Source of the DNA: Citrus sinensis
Taxonomy: Eukaryota > Streptophyta > Magnoliopsida > Sapindales > Rutaceae
NCBI RefSeq assembly: GCF_022201045.2
Contig: NC_068561.1
Coordinates: 19,470,501 to 19,534,500 of the forward strand
DNA length: 64,000 bases
Direction: 5' to 3'
Shown here one piece after another: positions 39,914-52,919 of this stretch. Position 1 is the stretch's first letter; every line of letters starts with the position of its first letter. The notes beneath the pieces were generated by a model. It was not told the origin of the DNA. It worked only from the letters and a program-made list of their open reading frames with translations, and ran no database searches. Both the position numbers and the translations under genes were made by a program.

Positions 39914-42372
39914 TTACCTATATCTCTTTGAATTCTGATGTTTCAGCATCTTGTTCTCCTTTATGATAAGCTCAGCATAGAAAAGCTCGTTCCATGCATC
40001 GGGTACACCAGGAAGGCACCAGTGGCTGCAGTCCTGGTACCTCAATGGCGACCTCCTTTCCGCATCTGATATGTGTTGCTTTCTATAGATTGACGGATGA
40101 CCATCCTTCCGGTAGTCAGTCAATCGGGTAATGTTGAGGTAAGTGACATGGGTTTTCATCCCTTTGAGCACTGACTCTAATACTTTCATCTTAGGTGGAT
40201 ACGCTGTGAGATATGTCTTGTTCTTGATCGGTTCAGTCTCGTGATCACATGCCCCTCCGGAATTCCACTGCCCTCCGCTGAATTAAAAACAAAAACAACA
40301 TTTAGAGAAACATTAGTAAAGTATTATTGTTGAGTCCAAGGTTCAAGATGCTGAGCTCCCAAAGCAGTTACAGTGGGAAACAAATGCAATATCCATATGG
40401 CACCATCTAAGGTCTTTCACTAAAACTTTACATCGGAATTAGTAACGCAAGAATAGGCAAGACCAACACAATTAAAAAAATTGAATTAAATATATTCATT
40501 ACCTGAAATGGGAAGCAGAGTAACCCCTGAAGAAAACCATAGACTTCATTGGATTTACATTGGCATCAACCCACCTAGCCCACGTTGTTAAAGCTCTTCG
40601 GAAAGCCTCAAGAACATTCAGCTCACCATATACATGGCTACCCTCTTGGTAATAATCTTTCCTGCAAATATCAACCGTTGTTTTAGTTTCTGCTAATCAA
40701 TATTTAATTACCATAAAAAAAATTTGTTAATAAGAACAACAAATGCCATACCCTTCAGCAGTTTTGTCATGAGTCCACCAATGACCGGTGTTGAAAATAA
40801 TGATATCGGCACCTTTGTATTGATCAGAAGACCTTCCTACTAAATCCAGCCGAAGCGTTTCCTTCTTCGTTCCGTCTTTTTCTGGCATTTCCCATTCTTG
40901 GACTAAGAAAGGCGATACAAAGAACTCCACAGAACAGTTGTAATCCTATCGAACGAAAATTATAAAATAAACACGAGAATATAGAACAAACATGAATGGT
41001 AAATGATTAATAGATCAATAACATACTTTGAATATAAATGAGTACGATGCTTCTCCACGAAAATGGGATCTCCCATTGGCTTCATAAACATTCTTTGGAT
41101 CTTTTGCTAAGTTTTTCAGAATGCAAACAAGAGATTCCCACATATTCCTATTCAATGAATCGCCGACAAACACAAGTCGCTTGCCTCTTAACAATTCCAA
41201 CATATGAGCTCCATTCAACCTATATGCAATTCAAATTCATCTAAACCAGTTTAACATAATTGACGATTAATTCCAGTGGTATAAGCAAAGACATAAATTG
41301 ATCAATAAGTATAAATCAAACGAATAAACTGAAACTCTGATCCATACCTTGGCAATTTACACCCTTTAGGCTTCCATTTCATTTTCAGAAAATCTCTGTC
41401 AGGCCTTCCATTACGAAGGCAGCCAAATTGCTCATCAATAAAAGAACAAGTTTCTGCTTTATAAAGCGGATATGAATCATCATGAACCCATTCTCCATCA
41501 AACAAATCACAGTTCATCAAATCCTCCATCCACTGCTTCACCACAACCCCTGCATCATTTCCATTCCTCCGTTTCTTCCCATCATCACTCTGTTTCTTCG
41601 CCAAAGATGCCGTGTAATTCGATGTCACTCCATCCTTCACCAATGAGCTTGAATTAGTGCTCTTACTAGCAGGTGCAGCACTCTGATTTGCCTTCAAATT
41701 TTGATCTTTAACAGAAATTTCCGAACTTTGAGTTTGGTTCTTCACACTGGATGGGGCCTTATTGACAACTGAGGTTTGGTTTGCGCGCAAATCTGCATCT
41801 CTTTTTGTACTCTGAGTCTTATTGTGCACACTGGATGGTGACTTATTCACAACTGAGCTTGGCTTCGCCTTCAAAATTTGATCTTTATGAGAAATTTCTG
41901 AACTTCGAGCCTGGTTTTGCACACTGGATGGTGGCTTCTTGACAATTGAGGTCTGATTTGCATGTAAAATTGCAACTTTACCAGCATTCTCGGTACGGTT
42001 TTTTGTACTGGGTGGTTCTGAAAAAGTGATGTTGTTACCATTAGATCTAGTACCATTAAATTGGGAAGCCGAAGAAGAGGCTGAAGAAGAAGAGGAGGAG
42101 GAGTTATGGGGCTGCTGTAAATTGGGGAAGAAGTGAGAGAAAACAGAAGAGGACTTAGATCTTGCGGCAGTAATGGAAGTGGTGAAGATGTTGGAGAAAG
42201 AGAGAGAAGAAGAGGTGTTCGAGGAAGGATTGAAAGCAATGAAAACAGTGAAAGCAACAAAAACAAACATACACCCATATGCGAAAGCAACACTTCTTCT
42301 TGTTTTGAAGAGACTGAAGGTGCTTTTGAACTCTGTCACCAGCTTACTCAACTGCTTTGTTGCTTCCGCCAT
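39914..42372 (-). CDS. TBR: TRICHOME BIREFRINGENCE family polysaccharide O-acetyltransferase
   Basis: Five exons on the minus strand: 42372-41348, 41219-41027, 40945-40752, 40661-40503 and 40277-39914, giving 644 aa with every junction in frame. A short basic N-terminus is followed by one membrane helix (residues about 27-47), so this is a type II Golgi protein. A long Ser/Asn-rich stem carries an imperfect repeat of about 30 aa. The PMR5N domain starts at Cys288 ([12 protein letters not shown]) and runs to GCKLPR. The PC-esterase domain has the GDS motif at 361-363 ([16 protein letters not shown]) and DCSHWCLPG near the C-terminus (D606, H609), the Ser and Asp-His of the catalytic triad. Family members acetylate cell-wall xylan, mannan or pectin; TBR itself affects cellulose and pectin in trichomes and stems. 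The closest recollection is Arabidopsis TBR (At5g06700) or TBL1/2. The 5' leader is CT-rich. Confidence 0.93.
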
Positions 42373-42762
42373 AGCCCTTCTTCTTTTTGTTCCTCCTTTT
42401 CAGAGAACAAAAAACTCCTTCACATATAATTATTATTTTTTTGGAGAAAAAAAAAACACAACTGAGCTGAATGTTGGTGAGAGAGAGAGAGAGAGAAAGG
42501 TTGTTTTGAAGTTAATGGGGATTGCTGAAAGAGAGAGATGTCTGTGCAAGGAGGGGACTTGCGTGTAGGGGAGAGAGAAGGAGATAAGAGTTCAGTAAGG
42601 AAACACAAGCGGCGTCGTTTTTTGGGATGGTTATTTTGGGAAGAGAAGATCTCGTTAAACAACTTAAACTGTTCTTCAAATATGTCTTTAGTTTTTGCAT
42701 ATAATAACAGAAATGCCACTGATGCAGTGAAATGTGTGTGCTATTGGAGGAATTTTTGTAAA

Positions 42763-42964
42763 GAGTAATGATACAACCATAAACTCTTGTACAAATTTAT
42801 TTTGTACAAACTGATGTGGCATGATAAGATTGGTTGAATTAAATATCACTTGACCCACATAATTTGTTTTTATTAATTTATATTTTCATTCAACCAATCT
42901 TATCGTGCCACGTCAGTTTGTACAAAATAAATTTGTACAAGAATTTGTGACTATATCATTACTC
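42763..42964. mobile_element. 202-bp MITE with long terminal inverted repeats, copy 1
   Basis: The ends are GAGTAATGATA and TATCATTACTC. Arms of about 75 bp are nearly identical when inverted, both containing CTTGTACAAATTTATTTTG and GATAAGATTGGTTGAAT. The flanking direct repeat TTTTGTAAA is perfect (42754-42762 and 42965-42973). It lies in the upstream region of the minus-strand TBR gene, about 400 bp from its start codon. Confidence 0.9.
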
Positions 42965-42974
42965 TTTTGTAAAA

Positions 42975-43273
42975 GTCTAAAAAGAGTTGCGTCGATATAC
43001 AATTGTTTTTAATTATTTATGGCCAGTTTAGAATTGTTGGTAAGAGGTTTGGAAAGGATTTTGAAAAATTAAAATTTAATTTTATTGTTCAATAAATTAT
43101 TTATAATAAAATCGCTTCATCTTATAGTAGGTTTTGATAAGTATGAAAGTGGTAACTTTTCAAATTTAATTTTAAGAATTAATTTTATACATATTTTTAT
43201 ATTTTAATTATTTATATTTTTATAACAATTTAATAATAAAATTTATCAAATACATAGGATTCCTTAATTATAT

Positions 43274-43309
<36 letters not shown>

Positions 43310-46300
43310 ACTTTTCAACCAAAAAGTCTCCTTCAAACTAAAAAAACACAAAAAAAAAAGTATTAAAATATGTTTATACACTAAAGCAGTGAGAGTTGTT
43401 ATCATATAAAGGGTCCGTTTGGGGCAGCTAGGCTACCATAGCGCAGCTGCTCCCCATACTTTGTTCCAAGGGATATTCCCCTAAATTAAAGCATGGGGAG
43501 CACAGCGCAGCTATCCCAAACACTCTCAATATTGTCGGATTAATCTGCAGTTATATAATCATTTATAATATATTATATAATCGCATTTCATATTTTTATC
43601 ATCATTTACAAGACACTACAGAATTACTTCACGTTTACAATTGTTCATCAAAATATTTTTATCTTACATATTTATTTATTTAAAATATACGTAAAAAGTT
43701 ATTCAATTGTTTGAAGATACTAATGTCATGGCAAATGTTGTTGATTGGCAATGCGGGAGACGTGAGTTCAATTTTCTTCGCCTGCTAAACAAAAATACCA
43801 AAAGAATAGGAGCTTATTCAAGTCACCGCCCCATTTTCCTGTACGGTCCTGGGTGGCAACCGGCGGATATGGGAACTGGATTTTTTATTAACAATAAAAT
43901 TTTGTTTTGGTTTTGTTTTTTTTTTTTAATCACAGAGTTGATATAACCAATTAAAAAAAGACTTGTACATACATTATTATAAGATTTCGTTTAGTATTGA
44001 ACACTATAAATTTTAAAAACGTTAAAAAATTAATAGTAAAATGTATAATTTTTTTAACCTTCTTAATGGGATAGCTCTTGATAACTTGAAAATCGCGATT
44101 CTATCATTCAAAAGAGCAACCAACTGGCTAACTTACAGATTTTATTTTATTTTATTTTTTGAATGAATACTAGTAAATCATCTTTAGTTATATTATTAAA
44201 TTTTTATTCCTAAAAGTGCAAAATAAGATTTATTTTAAAGACATTAATAACTAACTTTTGGGATAAAAACAAACTGTTTAGTGATAACCTATTTTTATTT
44301 TTCCACTTAAAGCAGAGATCTGCATTTGCAAAATAACAATAATGGAATTTTGGAATATATCCATTAAATCCCTGGTTCATAATTTCAAAGTGGGTTAGGT
44401 TTCCATAATGTCCCAGAGACCGACATTGAACAAAAAGTACCCACTAGTACATCATAAAGACCTTGACTCTCATGCTCCAACTAACAATACCTCAAACCAT
44501 AAAATAAAAAAAAAATTAAAAAAAAAATTGAAAACGCAATTAAAATGTTGACAACACTACAACAAAACAAGACCAACTTGTACGTTTTCACATTGATCAT
44601 TTATCAACTTGAAATATTTTTAATTACATTTCTTGAGATTTGAAAGTGATTCAATTGATATTTATCTAGATTAAGCTTGATTATTATTTATTTTTTATTT
44701 TTGGAAAAATACAGTGAGATTTCACTAATTAAAAAAAAAAGTTTTACAATTATTCCAAAAATTTATTTTTAATAAATGCAATGGTCGAAGAAAAAGACGA
44801 TGGCAAAGTTGTAAAATGAAGCATATTTTTTTCGTAATTTTAAATGCCCCTGAGATTCCACTTTCCATTCATACGATTTCCCGCTGACCGGTTTCCGTTT
44901 AGCATGTCCAGCATACTAGCACTTTCCGTGTGGGACCAACAGTACCGTTTTACAGTACGACATGTGCCACGTGTCAGAACTCATAGCTTCGGGATCCAAT
45001 ATCTGATGAAACTTGACGGCCCAGATCTAATGAGGATGCCCTTTAACCATCGAGTATGTAAGTCACCGGGAGGTGACGGGAAACTGTCTCAATTTCAATA
45101 ATGAGTGGCTTGTGACGCATTCGCATTGGAGGGCCCCATCACAGACAACAGAAGAGTTGTGAATCCAGGCAATGGCGTGATTTTGTTTGGAATCACCGGC
45201 ACATGTTGCCGCAGGCCCGCAGCAGCAGCAGCACATCAATTTTTAATTTTAATTTTAATTTTTTTGTCGCCAGCTCATTTTGCATTTCTGAGAAATTGCG
45301 AATTCTGCCCTCTCAGAATTACCATGATTGAAATATTATTAACCGTTTAGGAATAGTTAGGGTAAAAAAAATAAAATTAATAATATAAAATATTTATTTT
45401 AGTTATGAGTTATAAAATATACTCAATAAAAATATTATATATATATATGTTTACAAATATGTAAATAAATTTTATTAAATATTATATTTAATTTGATTAT
45501 TTATATTCCCAATAATAAAATTTATTAAAAACATATGATTGCATTTAAAATTTACAATAATTTTAAAAATAAATTTTATTAAAATTTAACTGATTTTCTT
45601 CACTACTTACTATTTCAATTGCACACAATTAACATTAATTATTTTGAAAAACTACTATGCCTTATTGTTGTTCTTATTGAAAAAAAAAAAAGTTAATTAT
45701 TATAATAACTTTTGTATCCTTTAGTCTTTTCATTCGTGAGCCTCCATTATTTGTTTCCATTGCTTAGTTGCTTCATTTAATTTGTTCACTTCAAATCAAA
45801 AGGTACAACATTCATGATATTTCTAACTGTAATTTAGTTGAGAAGTTCGTTCGGCAGGGAATTATCTTCTAGTTTTCAATCAAAACCTTTTTTTTTTTCA
45901 CTCTCTCAAAAAAATTAAAAATAAAAACTTTTTTTCACGTGTTTTGCTGCTGATGTTGCTAAATAGTTAATTAGTAAAATTTCTCTGCGATATGTGATCG
46001 TTACCACATTAACACTTATAAATAATAATAATAATGACGTTTTTTTTATGTAAATTATTTTTTTCTTGTTTCTTTTGATCATTTTACTAGGAAACACTGT
46101 TAAATAGAATTACATGCGTCAAATATTGTTTCAAAAGTAATACTATAGTTTAATCAATTTAATGAAAAGGAAAACAAAAGTAAAGTTATACGGTTATAAA
46201 TTTCTTATGCAAAATTTGTTCCCCAAATAATATTAATTGAATAATAACAACTCGCAAACAGCTAATATCCATTGATCACTGAATTTATCAAATATTATCC

Positions 46301-46760
46301 TGATTAATAAAATAAATCATTCATCACTGCCTTCCGTAACACATGTTTTATTACAATAAACAGTCTTTTTTTGAAAAAAAGTAAATTCCCGTCAAAGATC
46401 TAAAAATAAAATAAAATAGATTTTTAAAAATCCGTACATGTAAGCGTGGACTTCGATGGACTTGTGTACGAGTTTTGAGTATCTGACATTTTAACAATAC
46501 GCGTCAACTCCAAATACCATGCTACTGTTCTGTCGGTGCTCCGTCGGTTCTCTCTCCTTTTATTTTTTATTTTTAAATCATAAAATAATAAACAATTATT
46601 AAATAATGTTTGGGACATGACCGTCTAACCCGCAGAGTTACGAAACTTCTGTCATACTGCGGTCGTACATCGACACGTTGAACTCTTAATTTCGTACATG
46701 TGAACTGGATTTATCCTCTGTTTGAGATACCATTAAAAAAAAAAAACATGATTAAACTAT
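42975..46760. other. Intergenic region without recognisable genes
   Basis: Contains a TA tract at about 43280-43307, a short palindromic element at 43410-43525, AT-rich filler and a C/G-rich patch at 44850-45230 with a CACGTG G-box near 44969. The open frame at 44844-45101 resembles nothing I know. Confidence 0.5.
43410..43525. mobile_element. Short palindromic MITE-like element
   Basis: GGGTCCGTTTGGGGCAGCT at the left is answered by AGCTATCCCAAACACTC at the right. AGCGCAGCTGCTCCCCAT is mirrored by ATGGGGAGCACAGCGCAGCT. It looks like a small hAT-type MITE; the target-site duplication was not resolved. Confidence 0.55.
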
Positions 46761-46770
46761 AAATGAGTTT

Positions 46771-46965
46771 AAGTAATGATGTAACTCTTGTATAAATTTA
46801 TTTTGTACAAACTGATGTGCCGTTAATTCATTAGTTGAATGAAATATTTTTTGGTTCACATGATTTATTTTTATTATTTTATATTTTTATTCAACTAATT
46901 AATTAATATCACATCAATTTATACAATATAAGTTTATATAAGAATTTATAGATGTATCATCACTC
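46771..46965. mobile_element. 195-bp MITE, copy 2 of the 42.8-kb family
   Basis: Shares ACTCTTGTA(C/T)AAATTTATT, TTTGTACAAACTGATGTG and the inverted right half with copy 1, but is more diverged. The perfect 9-bp direct repeat AATGAGTTT flanks it (46762-46770 and 46966-46974). Confidence 0.88.
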
Positions 46966-46974
46966 AATGAGTTT

Positions 46975-49960
46975 TTAGGCAAGCATAAAAGTTGTGTGCG
47001 TATTGTATAGTTAGTAGAACGTTTTATTTATCGTTATTTAAAAAATTTATATAAAATTTTTTAAAAATTATCCAAATATTGATTTACTTAGTCATTTCAT
47101 AATTTAAGATTATTATATCCCCTTTTTTTCTTTTTTAATAAAATCCGCATTATTCATTGAAAAAAAAACTGTAAATGAGTTTTTATAAACATTCCATAGG
47201 CTCATGGATACAGACACACACACACACACACTTCATTTAAGTGATTCTAAGAAGATTTTTTTTTTTTTTTAATTGAGAAAATCATATCAAAATTTAGATC
47301 AAGAATAAGTTAATTCAATAAAATTCTATATGATATTTATAATCGGATTCACCCACGCGCGGTCACACATCATCTTTCAATCATGTGATAAAAAAGACCG
47401 GCCGAATATGTCCAAAGCAGAAGGAATCAATTTGTTTACCAACAAAAAAATAAATAAAAAAGTAAATTTCAGCGATTAATTATCGAACATTGATCCAACT
47501 GGAAGCTTCTGGTTCTGGCCTTTAAAGAACATAAACAAGCTTCTACTTCAACAACCAAAAGACTGTTTCTTCTTTTGCAATAATGTTTAAAGAACCAAAT
47601 ACGATCTGATTCAGGCAGGGATGGAGTGATGTCGAGTCACATTATTATGAATGATCAAAGGCTGCTGCGTAATTGATTGGCAGAAATCGGAAAATAACAA
47701 TATTATCGTTCGAATATTAGATGAGAAAATTAAGGCACAATCAATAATAGAGAGAAATTCAAAATCTAAGACAAAGCGAACCTTAAATTTAATAATTAAA
47801 GAAGATGGTGGAGCTTTTGTAACTTCAAAGACATTTTCTTTATTTTTAAAGGAGTGAATAAATTTATTTGGTTAATTAATAATCGGTTTAATAAATCAAT
47901 TATATAATTTATATAACAATTGTGATATTTATTACTATTGTTATATATAAAAAAATCATATATTCTTTTTTTTTTAATGAAAAAATTTCATATATTCAAT
48001 TTAATAGAATTTCGGACTAAATATCAATTTTTTTTTTATGAAATTTATAAATCACTTGACTAAACCCTAAAAAAAAAAAAAAAATTGAAAAAGATGAACG
48101 ATGATTCCTTTTGAAAGGTTGATAGAGGGGCACTTAGCTTTCTGCTTTTAAAGAAAATTTCATAAATTACTTTTTCACTTTGTGCTTTCGATTTTTGCAA
48201 GTTGGGTATACAGCCTACATATGTTTCGTACGATACTTTTATTCATGTAGAAATTTAAAATAACATCATACCCTAAATCTATAGAACTAGCAACACCAAT
48301 GATGCATCTAATTTCTTTATTGAAAAAAAAATTATTTTATTTATTTATTTTTAAACGCAAAATTATAAAAGAAAACCCATATATTTAAGGAGGCCTGAAA
48401 TTTTCTTCCAACCATTATTAATAACATTTATATCATTTTCATCAAAACGCAGCAGCCCTTTTTTAAATTATCAGATTCAATGGCATTATTGAAAAGCAAT
48501 TGAAAAGATCTGGCTTGTTATAAATGTGAACCCGCCACCCAAATTGAAAAGAAAACGCAACCCAACCCAACCCATATGAAGAAAATGACAATGAAGAAAG
48601 GGTCCCGAGACATTTAAAAATCCACAAAATCTTTCAACTAATTTTGTCCACCGACTCAATAACTTAAATCAGATTTGTTAAAACTTCACAAAACAAGAAG
48701 ACAAGTGCACAATCGTCATTCAATATATTGGTATTAAAACAATCAAAGCTAATGTTGTAATTCACATGATTTCTTCACATTTTGTGCCCCCTTTCGCATG
48801 ATTTGAGGACTTTACTTTAATGGCGATACTCGCATGACTTGCCACACGTCGATTCGTTAAGCACAATGTATCAACTATTAGAGGAAATTGATTTAAATAA
48901 ATAAGATTTTAATTGTTTAGTGTTACCACAAATTGAGACATAATTAAGGCAATCATATCCCTCGAAGCTGGTTTAAAAGGCTAAGCTGATCGTACTTTAA
49001 AATAATGGTAGGGTTACGGGTTCTATGAAATTTCATTGTACGTGAAGGTTTCTTGACCCAATAAAACTTTGACGTTATATTAAATGAAGTATTTCAAAAC
49101 CCAAGTAGTATGTGTTTTCATGGGAATTACCAAAATGTATTGGCCAATTGAAGATGATCTTGACCCTAAGCTCTGGGAAGTTTTTATTGAACCCTTGCTA
49201 ATAAACTCATGTTTGAAAATTTGTCTCCAACGTTATTTATGAGAAGAGTAATTAGAAATATACATAATGGTATAAACTAATATGACATGAAAAAAATTAA
49301 TTGAATGAAAAAACACAAAATTTAAGATAATTAATGTTCAATGACATTTTATTGCGTATCTATTTATTATAAAACAAACCAATCATAATCGCAATTAAAA
49401 TAAAAGAGAGAAAAAAGTATTTAAGGTACATATCATATTAATATTGAAGGTTCAAATATTTGGCAAGGAAGTGGGTCTACCCTCAACAAGTTGATGGATA
49501 CTAAATATTTTGATAGTGAGACGGATGCATTAATTGAGTGGTTACAGAGTCTACTACAAATGAATTTACATGATAAGGACAACATTGTTGAACGTTTTTC
49601 AAATTTAGAAATTCAATGCAAACATAAATTCTTACTTCTTCACCATGTGCATGGACCACTGAAAAATGCTGAGAAAATTGGCAAACGACATCTGGGTACG
49701 AGTCATATGTATTTGATCAGTCCAAGTTTTAATAATGTTAGAAATATTTGTATTTCTTTCTTGCAATATTATCATGATTCTTGATTCATGTTCCAAAACT
49801 CTAAAACCATGACGTGTGCATGTGCATTTGCAATCGAAAACAAGATGTGAAGCAAAGTATGTTACGAATAGGAGTGAATTGTAAGAATGAATGTGGGTTT
49901 GAAGGAATCTCGAAACATAGCAACCCAAATTCAAAAAACTTTAAAAGATTATATATATAA
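46975..49960. other. Intergenic region without recognisable genes
   Basis: Contains an AC tract near 47214-47231, poly-T/A runs and AT-rich filler. The frames at 47651-47857 and 49491-49784 are open but have no motif I recognise. Confidence 0.45.
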
Positions 49961-50575
49961 ATTTGGAAATGTTAAGGACAACATCTTATATAGAATGAAA
50001 ATGGACATTGGGTTAAATATATAAGTTTTGGACAATCCTCAATTTAAAAATTAACTTTTGAGTAGGAGTTAGATCAATGGGTTTTTATATAATATCAGAG
50101 TTAGATTCATGCACAAGTGACCGACCCATACTAAATTATCACATGACAAAGACCAAATAAAAATATCAACTTGCCATGATAAGAATGTTAAAAATAATTT
50201 TAAAGATTATATATATATATATATATATAATTTGGAACTGTTAAGGACAATGTCCCATGTCAATTTTGAATGGACTTTGGGTTAAATACATAAGTTTTAG
50301 GTAACTCTCAACTCTACAGTTGGATTTTAAGTATGAGTTAGATACATGAGGTTTTATATGGTATTAGAGCCAGATTTATGCACAGGTGATCGGCTCATAC
50401 TACCTTATCACTTGATAAGGACTGAGCAAAACGACTAACTTCCACATGACATGAATGTTAAAGACAATGTCCTACATATATTGAGAATGAATCTCGGGTT
50501 AAATATATAAGCTTAGGTAACATTCAATTCTAGACCTTATCTTTTAATTTGAGTTAGGCTAGTGGATTTCTAAAA
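49925..50575. repeat. Three tandem diverged copies of a 217-269 bp unit
   Basis: GTTAA(G/A)GACAA followed by GGGTTAAATA(T/C)ATAAG and GAGTTAG begins at 49971, 50240 and 50457. Copies 1 and 2 also share GGTTTTTATAT-type sequence, the TATCAGAG/TATTAGAG word, and ATGCACA(A/G)GTGA(C/T)CG. An AT microsatellite (about 50206-50228) expands copy 2. Copy 3 is truncated. It resembles a dispersed plant repeat arranged here in tandem. Confidence 0.75.
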
Positions 50576-50579
50576 GAAT

Positions 50580-52660
50580 CTCCCAATTTCTAAAATTCAA
50601 ATTTATCAAGTGCAATTTTAATTATTGCTCTGTGTTAGTTACTATTAAAAATTATAAGTTCGTTTTTAAAAATATACATTTATACATCTGCACACCAGAG
50701 ATGAACTTTCGCAAAACTACAAAATGAGAGAGATACTAGATCGATGTTTACCTAACAAATCTCCTCACTTGTAACGTATAAATTCCATACACTAGTATCA
50801 GAAAGGTTTTGAGACTTCCATTTACATGAATATGTCTAGAAGTTTAGTGGAGGATTTAAAGTAAAGAAGCAACAAATTAGCTAGGTTGAAGAAAAGATAC
50901 ACGGGTGATCACATGATGATCATGGGTCATCCGTTAAAAGGGATACGCAAGATTATCTCGACCGACCACATTTGACTTTATTAGTTAAATTTATAATATA
51001 CAAATGCATGCCAATCAATCATATTCATACACAAACATCAGACAAATGTTAATCATTCTGTTTCATATATAGCTAACAGCTTTTCAAATCAAACCCTAGT
51101 GAAAGTGAAGGTCGAGCAATTTCCTAGTGCCGCTAGTAATTATTAAGTACTTAGTCAAAGCTAAAGTTCTTTGGGACATGCATTTTGCTTTACAGAGAAT
51201 TTGGAATGGGGCAACAAATTAGCTACAAGTTATCTGCGATGAATAAGCGTCTAGTGGTAGAATCTTTCTATGGACGAGCTTTTCTTTTTTCGGATTCAAT
51301 TGCCTAGGCCGAAGATGTTCATCAATATGACATTATGTTAGGGCTTTACTACTTTGATTCCCACCATTACTTTCGCTAAAGAGAGATCTCATTTTATTGA
51401 GAACATCAATCTATTGTCTCTATGCCAACTAATAAATAATCATAAAAGATACAGTATAAAGAACAATTGATTACGTACTTATAATTATGTGAGCAAATCA
51501 CCAAACCAATTGTAATAAAAGTGACTACTGAAACATTAAACATGTTTCCTTGTGCAAGCAGTTTGGGCAATTTTTTTTTTTTTTTTTTTTGGTTGGTGGA
51601 GCCAAAGAAGAAGAAACTTAGCCCCACTTTGTGATGAAGCTTCTTTTAATCCCAATCATTTCTCAGAACAGTAAACTGATAAACATTAGTGATTCTCAAA
51701 GACGAGATTAAAGCAAGACTATTTATTCTGTAGAAGGTAATTATATTACTTTGAAAGTCAGAATTTGGCTTGGAGTAGAAGCAGTTAGTTGCAACGATCA
51801 ACTTTGCCTCAAATGATGATAAAAAAAATGAATAAGAAATAAAAAATAAAGGACAAATGTTGCATTTATAGACACAGAATGTGCAGATCAAGCAATTTCG
51901 ACTAGAATCAATCATCCTTGTTATTAAAAAACGGGGCCTAACTTCAGAAATAAAAAACAAGATGGCCCTGGATCTGGATAGTTAAGGACCCATAAATTGA
52001 AAATGGGCCTGATTCTTTTTCTTCCGCTGGGTCTGAAGAAGAGTGAAGCTATTGCCTATTAGCACCCGTTATTTTACCTTATAAAGCCCCACTTCAAATA
52101 AAATTACAAACAATGACAGATGAGAATTTTTTTTTTATTTATTTTACATGTGTCATTCCCATCTAACCAAAATAAATTACATAAATTTAGAATTATTTTA
52201 TTTTATTTTTCCTGTTTCTTAGTGGCTAAATATTTTTCTGTTTAAGATTGTCTTCAAATTATAATTTAAAACATGTGTGATTTAAGTCAATAATTGAAAT
52301 TTAAAAATTGATCACTGAAAAGACTTTTTAATTTATGTGTATGGTAACAACAAGATTACAAAAGAAAATAAAAATAACAAACCACTATTTTGAGTCTTAA
52401 TAGTTTAAAAAAAAGCGCTTAGGCTTTGGTTCAATAATAAATTATTACTCTCAAAGATAAACATGATTATGAAGATAGTGATTTGAATTTTTATAAACTC
52501 AACCTCCTTTAATTAAATAAAAAATTATGCGTAATTAATTTATAAATTTTTCTCCTTTACCGGATGAAACATTTGCCACGTTGATAGAAAATGGAGCAAA
52601 TAAGTGATTATTAGCACAGTCAGACAACTTCAGCACTAAGTTTTTGCGCTTCGTTTCTTA
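50580..52660. other. Intergenic region without recognisable genes
   Basis: AT-rich sequence with a 22-nt T-run near 51569 and no convincing coding region. Short frames near 51406-51960 on the minus strand show no family features. Confidence 0.5.
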
Positions 52661-52919
52661 ATAAAATATTAGGAAAATGAGATTCTCACCACAGTGAGAA
52701 CCACACTGAGCACAGAACGGTGCGTTTTGTGCTCAGTATAAATTCTAACTGTAGCGGAAATATCGCAACACAAACGCGCCATTCCAAACCCACGCGCGTT
52801 CTCCCTCACGCCAACAAATCTCACCACGCTTCCTCCTCACTGTAAGCGCCCCCCCTCCCCGGGGGCGGTCGGCTGCGTCACGCTCCCTCACGGCGCCTCA
52901 CTCTCTCGGCTCTCTTAGA

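Noticed and set aside
42420-42768. Several open frames upstream of TBR
   Set aside because: They fall in the CT-rich 5' leader and promoter; the conserved protein starts at 42372.
44844-45350. Two adjacent open frames (85 and 81 aa) in a GC-richer patch
   Set aside because: No family resemblance and no splice model joining them; more likely promoter-like or decayed sequence.
49491-49784. 97-aa open frame (MMDTKYFDSETDALIEWLQS and onward)
   Set aside because: Reads like protein but matches nothing I know and has no neighbouring exons; left out as a gene.
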